64,000 nt of DNA from Tetmemena sp. SeJ-2015. Its lineage: Eukaryota; Ciliophora; Spirotrichea; Sporadotrichida; Oxytrichidae. The stretch covers positions 1-64,000 of the forward strand of contig JAJKFJ010020656.1 of NCBI GenBank assembly GCA_027382625.1. Direction: 5' to 3'. The stretch's first letter is position 1. Each line of letters opens with the position of its first letter. Shown piece after piece: positions 1-11,133 of the stretch. A program made the position numbers and the translations under genes. Below the pieces are notes generated by a model. It did no database searches. It saw nothing but the letters and a program-made list of their open reading frames with translations, and was not told the DNA's origin.

Positions 1-186
1 ATTTATTGAGTTACTTTTTGCATTTTTCTTTATTACTTCTTCAATGCCTCATTTCTTATTGTTTAAGTAAGTAGTTTTATTCAAGATAGCATAAAATATT
101 CCTGAGGCAAACTATCATATTTTTTATTGAATAGAAATTCATCAGTGTTCGCATTTTTATCAAACAAATTTATCATTTACTTGAAA

Positions 187-1827
187 TCATAAGTTTGGCA
201 AACTTAAATCCTGAGTGGCCTGGATTAATGCTTTTTTAAATAAGCTAGATGACCATGAAATATCTATTTAAAGGATAGACTAGGCTATGTTAATCAAGAC
301 TTATTATTACTGAGATTCCCTCTAGCTATTTTAAGAAGACACTCTTCTTTTGAGAGTTTTTATTAGGCTATTTTCTTTAATTTTAATATTTCGCTTTATC
401 AAGCCAAAAAATCGTTCAACAGGAGCCAATTTAAAATGATATGGCCCAAGAAACATTACTGGGATTTGAAGATCTTTAATTTTGCTAATTATGTAAGTAC
501 TTCTATGGTAAGAGGCATTATCCAAAATAAAAACATGAGAGTCTCTCCAAGCAGGATCATTCAAAGAAATTTCCTGAATCAATTTGAGAATGAACTCAAA
601 AACAGAGAGGCTATTATTTTTTCCTGAGTTTACTGAGAAGAATGCTTTTTAGTTATTGCTCAAACCTGCTATTATATTCACTTCTTGTAATCTTTTTGAG
701 TTTGTTGAATAAATAAGCTATTTTTTGTTTCCCCATGCTCTATGACGATGGTTTGAATACTTTATTTAGCTCTCGTCAATATTAATCATTGTTAGTTTGC
801 TATATGAGTTTTTGATAAAATAATACGCTGCTATTTGCCTTTCAATTTTCGAAGAATTTAGATTCACTCTCCTGCTCAGGAAATGAATACCTCTATAAGA
901 TAATTTCATCTATTTCATCATTACTGTTCTCACAAAACTAGGTGAGACTTTTAAGTTATAATTAGCTCGCAAGCCAATACTTAACTACTTTAATGAAGCA
1001 TTATAATCCTCGTCTTATAAGAGGATTTCAATTTTATTAGCCAAGCTATTATAAGTTTTTTATTTCTGGCACATTATTTTAAAAAGCCTACTCGATTATA
1101 AAATTGGATCCTAAGCTTATGACTTCTTGAGATCTTTATCTCAAAGCCTAAATCTCTTTTTTAATTATTTGGCTACAGTCTTATTTTTAAACTCTATAGC
1201 ATTAAAATTGATATTTTCATTAGAGCTTAGTTCTTTGAGAAAGTTTATTGAAGGAATAGGGTTGACGATTAGCTTTTCTAGTTATATTTAGATATATTCT
1301 TAGACTTTCTATATTTCCTATATGTAAGAGTTATCGTTGTGATTATTCATAGTAATTGAGTTTTAACTAAAAGCTCTCTCTAGTCTTTCCAAAACTAATA
1401 TGTCTTCATTGAGAGAAGGATCGTCATTTTTTCTGAACATTATTATAACCATTAGAATACCAGAAATGATTCTCTAGTTTTCTAGACCCACATGTTCAGA
1501 GTCTAGATTTTTTAATATTTTGCTCTCTAATCTTGGATCCTAAAAAAGAGCCTACTACCTTTGGATAAGAAGAAGTTTGCTCACTTCCTTTTCCAAGCTT
1601 GCTATTCTTTCATGCGAGAGAAGTGAAATCTTGATAGGTTAGATGTCTTGGGAACCTAGGATTAACAAATTGGAAGAGTGGAAAGTTTTTATATTCAAAT
1701 TTTCTTTTTCATTGCTTCCCTCATTCGAATCTTTTTCATCCTCTGAGGAGTCGGTATATTATCTATCTACTTATTTTCTTTTGAAAAAGTCTGTTATTTT
1801 TCCTTTTATTGAGCGAATTTAATTCAT
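187..1827 (-). CDS. Tc1/mariner-type DD34E transposase, one in-frame TGA
   Basis: With TAA/TAG read as Gln, one frame of about 546 codons runs from an ATG at 1827 to TGA at 187-189, interrupted only by a TGA at 1141-1143 (codon 229). The catalytic triad is visible: Asp in NIDES (codon about 351), Asp in FILDNASYH (about 436) and Glu in LAPVERFFGLIK (about 471). The 34-residue D-E spacing is the DD34E pattern of Tc1/mariner/IS630 enzymes, the group that includes the TBE elements of hypotrich germlines. The N-terminus carries KGKITDFFKRK, which resembles a PCNA-binding (PIP) box, then an acidic Ser/Glu stretch. The single TGA may be a real inactivating mutation, or the part upstream of it may be a separate gene. 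No terminal inverted repeats were found. Confidence 0.85.
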
Positions 1828-2012
1828 TAGAGTTGTAAAAATGAAGCCTATTAGGAGTATGAAAATTCTCTATAAAGAAATGCTTTTAAGCGAAAAGTTT
1901 TCTCTTTGTAAATAGTGTCGCCCTATTTATTAGATATTATAGTAGTTATTAATAATTAATTTTAACTATTTAAATAGAGAGATAGAAGCCAGCCACTACA
2001 AGTTGACTCTCT

Positions 2013-2826
2013 ATGAACTACTCAAATGTAAATGTGCACTAAGTGCGAGAAAAGATAGGCAGCAAAAAAGAGCTTTATGATTTCCTAGCCTAAGAATGCA
2101 ATGCCTTTCTACCTAAGTTTACTTGCACCAATGTTTACTTTTTGAAAAGTATAATAAATGGATCAAAAGAAGTAAGTTTTCTTAACAATCAACCTTATAG
2201 TATCTGAAAAGAAACGAAGTGATTTTGAGCGCAGTACCTTAAATCGAGGGTCTATCCGCCGAAGACTTTATGGAATATGCTTAGAAACAGCCAAGGATAC
2301 TATCGTATTTTCCAGATTAATGCGACTGGCTTCATCTTGATAAGAAATGGATATGCGACATTATAATGTCCTTGGACAAAGATGGCTGTCTCGCTATGAT
2401 AAATTCAGCAAAACAAGCCAGACTTTAAAAATACAACTAAAAATAAGACCTCATGATCCAAATGAGGCCCGAGATAGCTCAAGCTCTCAATTAGACTCTT
2501 TTATTCAGCCGTAAGACATGTAGAATTAATTTCCTATAGAGTAAAAAGGAAGGTCAGCTTTCCTTCTGAAGAATTCTTCTAGCAGAAAAAGAAATCTCAA
2601 AGAAATTGAAGAAGTCAAATAGGAGGAAAGCCTCCTTGGTCAAAGCAAATAGAAGTACTTGGAAAAAAACAAAAGAGTAAGAGACGAGGTAAATGAGTTG
2701 CATCAGTAAGTAGAGGAGCTGCAAGACTATAAGAATTTGGTGATTCAACTTCATCAAGCTGGCGTCATTAATGAAGACGGCAACTTGCTTCCTCAGCAGA
2801 ACCAATATAATGACAAGATGGAATGA
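2013..2826 (+). CDS. Unknown protein with C-terminal coiled coil
   Basis: ATG at 2013 opens MNYSNVNVHQVREKIG, and the frame continues across a 29-base intron (2172-2200, GTAAGT...TTATAG) into a Trp/Cys-containing central part (SYFPDQCDWLHLDKKWICD). It then passes to a charged, Gln/Glu-rich coiled-coil C-terminus ending at TGA 2824-2826. A frame change at about 2560-2580 is repaired if 14 or 17 bases between TTC repeats are removed, which would be a very short IES. The family is not recognised. It sits head-to-head with the transposase and tail-to-tail with the SecA-like gene (128 bases). It could be a transposon accessory protein or an unrelated host gene. Confidence 0.6.
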
Positions 2827-2954
2827 GAGTTCCCCAAGGAAAATTTTTGGGTGAAAAAGATAATCTAATTGCTTTAAATGAATTAATTAAAAACTTTGCA
2901 ATATTAAGGGTCACAAAGTTCATATAAGTGCTATTAATTACTCTCTCAAGTTTA

Positions 2955-5172
2955 TCATTTCAGAGCCTTGATGCTTGTCCTTGTAACTCTCCTCGCCAGG
3001 TTTTAGGAAGTAGTCATTACCTTCGGTACAAGATCAGTTATGGCTGGCTTCTCTTCAGATAGCTTTCGAGAAATTTTCTCCAAGGCAAGGTTATCGCCGA
3101 CAATTTTAGAGACTTTTGAGGATCGGGGGTTGGGGGTTCTCTTTCCTATTTCCTTCTGTTATTTTTATTTGATATCAATTTTATTTTAGTCTTCGTCCAT
3201 TAACTCGTTCTCCGACTCAGTCTCAGATGAAATCTTTCTTTTCTGGGCTCTTCCTTTCGTCTTTTAGTTGGTGGATTTTATTTAAGCTTTCTTTTCTATT
3301 TTATTTTTGATTGTTTAATTTTCTCCTGGCTATGCGCAACCTGTGGTTTGCACTAAAATCTTTTCCTCCTTCATCTCCTCTGGCTTGCTATCCTCCTTTA
3401 AAATTGAATCACTTTTGATTAAAGATTATTTTTAATTATTAGCTAATTTCTGGCTAACTGCATCTTCGAGTTCTTTTTTAATTAATTCTTTTTCCTCTTC
3501 TATGTCCTTTTCTATAATTTCATCTCCGAGTTAAATTACACCTTGTTTTTGATATAGGTTTTGCAAAATTGATTGCAACTTTGAAAATTTTAAGTGGTTT
3601 TCATTTTCAATAATTTCTTATTTGCAAGAAATTGCTTATTCGATTGTATCTTATGAGCCTCCTTGCCAAATAATTTATCTCCATTGGCCTTTGTTCTCCA
3701 GTCTACCTACTCTACCAATTATCTGCTCTGTTGTTCTCTTGCTAAAAATATCAGCAACTATGAGATAAATCCCTCCGTTTTGTTCAATTTCTCGAGAAGA
3801 GAGTAAATCTGTTCCTCTACCTTAAATTTCCGATAGCAAGAAAACTCCATATCTCTTGTTAATATTTGTAACGTTGAATTTTTCTTCCAAGTAGGCGTCT
3901 GTTCTTGATCCTTTGGCTATTTTCATGCTATAAAATTGAATCTCTCTAAATTTCTTGAAATAAGTTTCAATCATTTGGTAGGCTGAGCTTGCTACTATTA
4001 AAACAGGAGTGAGGAGGGTTTGCTTTAAAGAGAGCTCGTATAGAGCTCTGCAATATTCTATTTGATTGTTGAAGTAGAGCTTGTTTTAAAAATTTTTTTA
4101 TTTTTTTTTGAACCCAATTTGGAAAATTTTATTATTTTGTTAAAGTCTTAAAATTTTTTTTTGAATTTTTTAAACCCTACCTTTGCTGTTTTAGATAAAA
4201 TAAATTTTTGGAGGAGACCCTCTTTCCTCAAATACAATTAGATTTGATTTTAAAATTTAAAATTTTTTTTAACTATTTTACTCTCAAAAAACTTTTGAGT
4301 CATGTAATAAATCCCAAACTTTTACTCAAACTGATTTGAGTTTACGTATAAGTTGCATCCGCTTATTAACTTTTAAAACCTTTTCTCATCTCTAAGTATG
4401 AGGTAATCACTCTTTCCTAAAATTATCGAGCTTCTATTGTTTTAAAGGGATGAAAGAATGGCTACTGATGTGGTTAACAATGTTTTTCCATTTCCAATAC
4501 CAAAATTTATAAACAGAAACTGATCATTCTGTTGAGCATAGTAATTCAAGCATAACTTTTAAAGGCTGAGATACTTGAAGCCTAAATTATCTTCAAGCTT
4601 TGAAATATTTTCATTTTTAGAAGCCAAGCTTTCTTAGACCTCATTGCAGTAGCTTAAAACGTTTTTGTTGTTTTTGTTTAATTTCTTAAGCTTGCAAATC
4701 ATTTTATAGAATTGGTGCTGGGAAAACTCATCTTGAATTTTTGGATTTTTCAAAATTTATTTAACAGAGGAGAGATTGCCGTTTATCAAGTCAATTATTA
4801 TATCGGGTCTGTTCTTAATACCTTTTTCTAGTTGTATTGTGACTACTTTATTTGCTACTTCTGTGATCTCTGTTACCTTTCCAACCCATCTTGGATTTCT
4901 TTCCTTTAGTTCAATTGAAATTTGACTAATAAGTAAGGCAAAGTCTGAGTGATCAAGGAAATCCCATTTTTAAATGAAAATGTTTTTTATGTGTTTATCA
5001 TTTAGTCAAGCTCTTCGTAACTAGTAGCTTAGCAAAGAGCACATATTTGAACAAAGTCTCCAACTACTTCTACTGGAATTTAGCGAACAAGCCGAAGTCC
5101 AAATTTCTTATTTGGTAAGAAAAAATGGTTAGTTAGAAAAGTGTGTATTAGGGAGTAGTCTAATAACTTGGG
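2955..5172 (-). CDS. SecA-like superfamily 2 ATPase (5' end not found)
   Basis: The (-) frame shows a P-loop (FGIGNGKTLL, about 4500) and helicase motifs typical of SecA: GRGTDLL, NGGIYLIVAD and EQIIGRVGR (about 3690-3820). A long Lys/Glu-rich tail follows, to TGA at 2955-2957. SecA proper is bacterial or plastid, but ciliates carry families of SecA-like ATPases of unknown role, and this fits that type. Two insertions break the gene. About 17 bases at 4967-4988 lie between A-runs (in the gene's sense), and their loss gives MINTQKWDFL in one frame. An AT-rich block at about 4086-4290 separates the P-loop part from the helicase C-terminal part. The coding frame is open from 5172 but no start is evident, so the first segment lies in or beyond the AT-rich DNA upstream. 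Confidence 0.75.
4967..4988. other. Candidate 17-base IES in SecA-like gene
   Basis: On the forward strand a run of T (4967-4971), 11 other bases and a second run of T (4983-4988) sit exactly where the coding frame changes. Deleting 17 bases so that one T5 remains joins NTQ to KWDFLDHSD in frame. The pointer would be five A/T bases. Confidence 0.6.
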
Positions 5173-6577
5173 TCAATTTTAAAAAAAGTAAAGTTAAACC
5201 ATCAAAAGGGACAAACCAATTTTTTGCTGTCTAATAAAAAATCCTCGGGAAGCTTTTAAAAGGTCGTTTCATTTAAAACGAGTTTGCCCAAAATATGTTT
5301 TTTCTGAAATTTGGGGCTATGAGCAAGTAGAATCATTTAATTTTTTAAAAAGGGTGTTATCTACCAAATTATTTCCCCTCTATAGTAGAGTAAGGATTGC
5401 ACAAAGAGTTCGTTTTTAAATTTTAAACTCCTGCTTCAAGTTCAAATTGATTCATGGGCTAAACAAAAATCCCCTCATAAAAATTAGAGGGGATGAGTTT
5501 TAAGATTTTTTAAAAATCTAGTAAACTTTGATATTTCTTAAACATATTTTTTCTAAAAAGAATATCTCTCCTAGGGTTTGAGAAGATGTACTCTCTTAAA
5601 AAGTTAGAAGTAATTTTCCCATGGATTTTTGCACCCTAGTTTGCCCAAGGGGGCTATGAGTTATTAGGAAAAGAAGGTGCATTCGATTTAGGTTATATTT
5701 GGGAGGGCTCTAACATAGGCTGTAGTCGACTATGATTTTTTATTGATTTTTTTTTTTGAATGTTAAAAATCTTTTAGAGATTGCTTCCTTTTTTCTGGGG
5801 TTTATTTTGCAAATACTTCCAAAAAAGGGGAGATCGCGGGAATTTCGAAGCAACTTGAAATTCTTCTAGTTTGAGAATTTTTTTTAAATATAATTAGAGA
5901 AGGAAATATGAGCTTTTCCTTGTCGATTAAATCGGGAAACTCGCTCCATCATAAATGGGGGCGTCCTCACTTTTTAAGAACTCTAATTAATCGAAGTTAT
6001 TTCCAAAACATTGAATGTGGAGTTTGAACAATTCAAGTTGAGAAGATGAGCTTTAAGGAACTTGTGGGTCGTAACACTTTGCTCGGAACAGAGCCAAAGG
6101 GCTCTTGCGAAGAAAATTTCTACATTTTAAAAATTGTGGTCTCTTTAAAATTTAATAATTTGGGAAAGAAAACTTTAATTTTTTTAATAAAAAATTAAAA
6201 CATCTTAAGTGCTCTTAAATTTCTATTTTAAAACACATTAATTATAGTTCTTGAAAAAAAACCCCTTTTTTTAGCCAATTATTTTAACCCAGAAAAACCA
6301 TTTACTAAAGAAGCCCAAAAAGTTGGGCTTTCAAAGTAGGCTGGGGAAGGGAAATATGAAAATTTTAGGAAAAATTTCGTGATTTCCCTTTTTTATCCAG
6401 ACCAATTTTTGTGCCAAGGGATGAGAGACTCTTTTTGCTTCAAAAATTGAGAGTGTTTTAAGTATTAATAAAAATTCTTAATTAAGGATTAATAATTTAA
6501 GACAAGCAAAACTTTTGTCCCTAATGAGAGCCTCTTTAACTAATCTGCTCTTACTTCAACCCTAATCCTTTTAAGCA
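5173..6577. other. AT-rich non-coding stretch
   Basis: No convincing reading frame was seen. The DNA is rich in AAATTTT/TTTAAA blocks broken by short GGG/CCC runs. The same texture appears at 4086-4290, 13330-13440, 21360-21480, 27930-28260 and 30950-31310. It probably holds intergenic DNA and/or a large IES, and perhaps a missing 5' segment of the SecA-like gene. Confidence 0.5.
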
Positions 6578-7210
6578 ATGGAAATAGGTAGACTTAAAAT
6601 AGACGAGGAGCCTATACTCTAATCAGTAAAAATTTATAAAAGAAAAAATATCTAACTTTCAAGAGGTAAATTAAAGTGCAGCGAAGAACTTTGCATAATG
6701 TAATCCCTAAGTCCAAAGTAGAAATATCACTCTAATCGAGTCTGAAAAACATTGCTGTAACCTTAAAACTAACAACCCCCTAAATAAAAGACACCACTAT
6801 CACATTTATATTAATGAAGTATTCATTTCTCTCCCTGCTCATTCCTATAAAGCTAAGAAAAGTTGAAATTTTGATTTAGTTAAATATTTACCTTTACGCT
6901 TCAAAAATTTTACCTTATCCCGAGGAGTAGAGATTAAGAGACCTAATACTCAAAGCCCTCAAAATTACTGACAGTGAAATATTTGAAAAATACCAAGCCA
7001 GATGGCAAAAGCTTGAGGACAGAAAGAGAAATAAGATTGAAGAGGAGAAAAAATAAGCTGATAAGAGTAATAAGTAAACAGAGGAAAAGACTTATGAAAG
7101 TAATTAGGAACAAACGAAAGAGGAAGTTACTGAGGCATAAGAAGGAGATTTCGATATAAACTTGAGTGGAATTAAGAGAAACTTTTAAGATCAGGGAGAT
7201 TAAAAAACCT
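6578..7210 (+). CDS. Unknown small charged protein
   Basis: A first ATG at 6578 opens a short frame (MEIGRLKIDEEP). A second, clearly coding frame covers about 6850-7210 and contains LPYPEEQRLRDLILKAL and EIFEKYQARWQKLEDRKRNK, followed by a Glu/Gln/Lys-rich tail. An intron or IES must join the two. The end is uncertain because the frame stays open into the next gene. The family is not recognised. Confidence 0.45.
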
Positions 7211-7394
7211 AAAGAATATTAAAAAAAAGATAAAACAAATTAAATTTAAATTTGAGATTCTAAGAAAATTTGTGGATCGAAACTCCTTACTCTTTAGCAA
7301 GAGCATTCAGGCTTTTCATGATATTTTTCATCATGAGGGTTGAGTCTCCACCCATACCATCTGCTGAAAGCTTGTTTGTTATTTTGTATTCAAA

Positions 7395-8101
7395 TCAATT
7401 TTCTTCTTTGCTCTCACTTTTTGCCAAATTTTTATGCTTTGTGATGAGGCGTCCATGATTTAGATGCTCAGATATATCCTTCCCAAACTTCTCACCAAAT
7501 AGTCTTGTCATTTCCATTTTCAAAAGATCTATAATAAGCAGTCCATACATCTTAGTACCTGCAGTGTAAAAGTAAATGTCAAACTTCTAATCATCATGAA
7601 TCTTTTTGAAAAACTCTCCGAGGAAAGGTCTTAGCTTAGTGAGGAATCCTCCTCTTTGAAGTTTGATTTCGTAATACTTTTGAGTGTGTCGACACAATTG
7701 ATGAAAGTTCTATCCTTGGACTTAGTCATAAATTATCCCTCTTCAAGGCTCTTAGTATGTAAGAGGGTGTTATCTAGATCTAGCACTAAAACCAACTTCC
7801 TTTGCTGCAAAAGACTTTCTAGCTTGGTCTTAACTTAGCTCTCTCCGAAAGTTTTGTGGACTTGCACAGTCTAATGATTCATGAGGGCGAACTGGCGGTA
7901 ATTAGTTTGGAGCTCTTGCTCCGTCAGAATGTGTCCGCAAGATGTGCAGATCCCTCTATAAACCTCCCTATGGATTTCACAGATAGAGCGTGCAGGCTAA
8001 ACTGTAGAAGGCTGATTCTATTTATCCTAGTTGCTATTTTGAGCTGGTGGGACTGTTCTCCTTAAAGGGCGAGCAATTTGCTTTGACTTCTTCTTCCACA
8101 T
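7395..8101 (-). CDS. FCP1-like CTD phosphatase, truncated
   Basis: ATG at 8101 starts MWKKKSKQIARP. Next comes a Cys/His cluster (ICEIHREVYRGICTSCGHIL), as in the N-terminus of FCP1, then the phosphatase signature LVLVLDLDNTLLHT (the DxDxT catalytic motif). YEIKLQRGGFLTKLRPFLGE and FDIYFYTAGTKMYG follow, the second half of the FCP1 homology domain. FCP1 enzymes remove phosphate from the RNA polymerase II C-terminal repeats. One base appears to be missing in an A-run between DTLK and YYEIK (about 7690). A TGA at 7395-7397 ends the protein before the usual second Asp motif (DDR..VW), although frame-consistent sequence continues for about 130 bases. It may be a decayed paralogue or one segment of a scrambled gene. 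Confidence 0.75.
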
Positions 8102-8657
8102 TTAAGAAAAAATTAATTTTAGAAAAAGCTTAAATAATTTTTGAAAGTTTTTGGGGGCAATTAAAAACTAAAAGATTAAAATTTTTAAAAATAAAAAGTC
8201 TGAGAAATAAAGGCTTATAATAGCTAAATATAATTATCTTAATAAGTTTCCAACTGGAGGAAGATTATGAGTGAGTATATTCTTGTTGAAAAATTAATTT
8301 TCCAATTCCATTTCTACTTTCAGAATCAAAACTTTCTTCTAATACTTTTATTATCAGGTAATACAGCGGAGGCAAACTAGAATATGAGAATAAGTCTTGA
8401 CTTTCTGGAGGATCTGAGATCATCTATGGATTCTAAATCGAATATACAATCTCAAAAGGGACTCAAAAATAATGTAAATCAGTATCGAGATCAGGCTGAT
8501 CAAATATCGTAAAAGATATTTCATCTCAAATATATTCTGAGAATATGTAGTTTACTTTTTAATAGCGAAGAAGTATTAAAATCAATAGAAATTGCCAAGC
8601 AAATTTGGATAGAGCCAGCAACCTAGAAATGAAGTCTCTAATAAGGATTAAAGATAA
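8102..8657. other. Intergenic, divergent FCP1-like / SH3 genes
   Basis: AT-rich DNA between two divergent genes. Some short frames were seen, for example 8385-8520, but none is supported. It presumably holds both promoters. Confidence 0.4.
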
Positions 8658-10660
8658 ATGGGATCTAAACTAGGAATGATGAATAATAATGACGACATTG
8701 ATTTAATGTTAAATACTCTTAAGCTTATGATAAATTGATGAGCTAGATCAAATGGTTAACGACATTCTTGGAAGTGAAACTTCTTCTAAGCAAAAGAATA
8801 ACGTAAGAAAGAAGTATTTTTGTACCCTTCCCTGAATTCATTATTTGAAGCTAAAGTAAAACCGAACTTCTTTAATTCTTTGAATTTCTAATTAATTTTG
8901 TTCTGATTAGTAGACATACGACACAGGTGGTGGTAGAATAACAAGCTCCTTCTATAGTTCGCCAGAGCAAGCCAAGCATAAATTTGGTGGTGGAGGGGCC
9001 TCTGCAGCAAATGGGCACGTTTAGAACAATCAGCAGGGAAATTACAGCACTCTTAGTTATTCTAAGAGGGCGAATAACGTAACTACTTAGAACTACTCTC
9101 ATCATCAGTTGGGATCAGGGGGCTACAATCAGAGTTAGCTTTAGACTGGCAAAGCAGGTTATACCATAGATTAAACAGGCGAGGGCAATAAGTTAGTCAA
9201 CTTCATGGAAGTATCAATTAAGAAGACACTTGACACCTCAAATGTAATCAAGATGCAGTAATATCCGAGGACGCTTTAGAATTCTCCTATCAGCAAATAA
9301 GGGGGAGGGGTTCTCGAAATTCTAAAACCTTAGAATGATTCTAGAAAGCGAGATTTATTTTATGCTAGCGAGGTCGAAATATTGATGATGATGAGTTTGA
9401 GAAGCTGATTTAAGAGAGTGAGTTCATTAATTTTTTTTGAGTGTGGAAAAGTAGAACACAAACAAATCTTCGGACAACATGCAGCCTTAATCTTCAAACC
9501 CTATAAATCTTGACGATCTTCTGAATGAGTTGAATGAACATGAGAGGCCTAAAGACCTTCTAATTTAAATTTATTACATTAAAGACCCTAGAGAAACAAA
9601 AGGAGTCTTCTATGATTAAAACACCATCAAAATCTACAGACAAAACTCACATGCCAGTAAGAATAAGATAGCAACAAGGATCTCGCAAGCTAATATGAAG
9701 GGCATGCGAACTTAAGATAAAGTGATAGAGTCCCTAAGAGATGACTCTCTCAGCAAGTATCTCAATGATCTTAAAAATAAGTACAGCAATCGTCCTCAGA
9801 GAAATTAAGAAGGCATGCTCTAGCTATTTATAGATCGAGCACTCTTGCTAAGAAAGCCTTTTGAAATCTATTGTGACAATAAGAACTTGATGACTGGTAC
9901 TGTAACTCTGAAAGCGGATATCAAGGGGATGCCAAACGATGGCAGACTTGTAGCTGTCTCTAACTTTAGCTAAATTTAGAGTGTGTTCAATGGTTACAAG
10001 CGATTACCATACGAAGCTGGAGAGTCAATAATTGTGGTTAGTGCATCAGTAGATAACACCTATCTTCTTTTTGGATTCAAGGAAACACCTTTTACTCTTC
10101 AGAGAGCGATAGATTAGGTCGAGATTTTTGCAATTGAGAGCACCACCATAAAACCAAAGTTCGAAGTCTATCCCTCTGGAGTACGACTTCATTGCTTAAG
10201 GAACTGGGAAGAAATAGGTCATGAACTTTCCATGGTCACTGAAAAGGATGAGGAGATGCTAAGGTTTAACAGTTTCTCAACTTATGAACCTGAAGAGATG
10301 AAAGTGCTTCCAGAAATGTACCTAGCTGTCAGAGATTTCAATCCTGATGGTAAGGAAGCCACTCCTCTCCGAAGACAGGATAAGACTGCTCTCCTTTAGA
10401 TATTTAAATTGAGAACTTTTTAGATCTTGAATTAATTTATTAGAGAAGGTGATCTCATACTGATAACTTTGTCGCCAAATAAAGGGGGATGGTTTGAGGG
10501 CTATTGCGCCATAGATCCTGATAGGATTTGCGGAATGCCCCTCGTAGTTTCTTAAAAAAGATAAATTTTCAATGAATTTATAAAGCATATACATAGCATC
10601 ATAGAATTTAATATACTGTATTTATAAGAGGGAAATTTAAATTTTACTTAATGGGTATGA
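8658..10660 (+). CDS. Protein with C-terminal SH3-like domain
   Basis: The start is ATG at 8658 or 8676 (MMNNNDDID). A long intron (about 8801-8909, GTAAGA...GATTAG) follows KQKNN. A Gly/Asn/Gln-rich segment then leads into a well-folded region (KPFEIYCDNKNLMTGTV; EIFAIESTTIKPKFEVY) and a C-terminal SH3-like stretch (YLAVRDFNPD, then GDLILITLSPNKGGWFEGY). Stop is TGA at 10658-10660. Two IESs are well supported: 8697-8733 with pointer ATTGAT (joins DDID to ELDQM) and 9416-9438 with pointer GAGTG. A third frame change near 9385 is restored by removing 8 bases between GA repeats. The central domain family is not recognised. The SH3 domain suggests an adaptor. Confidence 0.7.
8697..8733. other. 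IES, 37 bp, pointer ATTGAT
   Basis: ATTGAT occurs at 8697-8702 and 8734-8739. Removing 8697-8733 turns a frame ending in TGA into MMNNNDDIDELDQMVNDIL, which then reads on to the intron donor at about 8801. Confidence 0.75.
9416..9438. other. IES, 23 bp, pointer GAGTG
   Basis: GAGTG occurs at 9416-9420 and 9439-9443. Excision joins KLIQES to VEKQNTNKSS in one frame and removes a TGA. Confidence 0.7.
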
Positions 10661-11133
10661 AATATTTGAGAGGATAGATTTTAATAATTATAAATATTAT
10701 TTTAGCCAAAAATATAATAATACATGGTTTTTAATTTCTGTTTTCAATTAAGATAGCTTACATTCATTTATTTAATAATATTTAAAATGTATTTCCCTGG
10801 CTCAGTATTGCCTTCAACAGCTTTTTAAGTTTAAAAGTCAAAATGGAGATATGTTTTTTATTTAACAAGGCATCATTAAAAATTATTTCTCCTAAAGATT
10901 CACAATAGAAAGCTAATAAAAATGGAAAAGATTTACTCCACAAATGAATTACAAGAAAATGAACTGAGAAATTGAGATAATGCAACAGATATCTTATTTC
11001 ATTATAAGAATAGGCCTAAGTATAAATGATAAAACATTCATTCTCATTTTCTTGCTAAGAATTAATTATATTGTTTATGGAATACCAATTTCATTATTTT
11101 TTAATTGCTCCAAATTGAATTTATTTAATATAT
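10661..11133. other. Convergent intergenic region
   Basis: AT-rich DNA between the tail of the SH3-type gene (+) and the tail of the next gene (-). No supported gene was seen. Confidence 0.5.

Larger units (their letters stand above)
187..2826. mobile_element. Possible germline DNA transposon (two divergent genes)
   Basis: The transposase gene (-) and the unknown coiled-coil gene (+) start about 185 bases apart and point away from each other. Hypotrich TBE transposons carry a transposase plus accessory genes, so the second gene could be a passenger. I could not find inverted repeats or telomere-like C4A4 termini at either side, so element limits are those of the two genes and the grouping is an inference. 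Confidence 0.35.

Noticed and set aside
2568..2579. 12-bp palindrome GAAGAATTCTTC
   Set aside because: A single perfect palindrome of this size is expected by chance in 64 kb. It happens to lie in the frame-change region of an unknown gene but defines no clear pointer.
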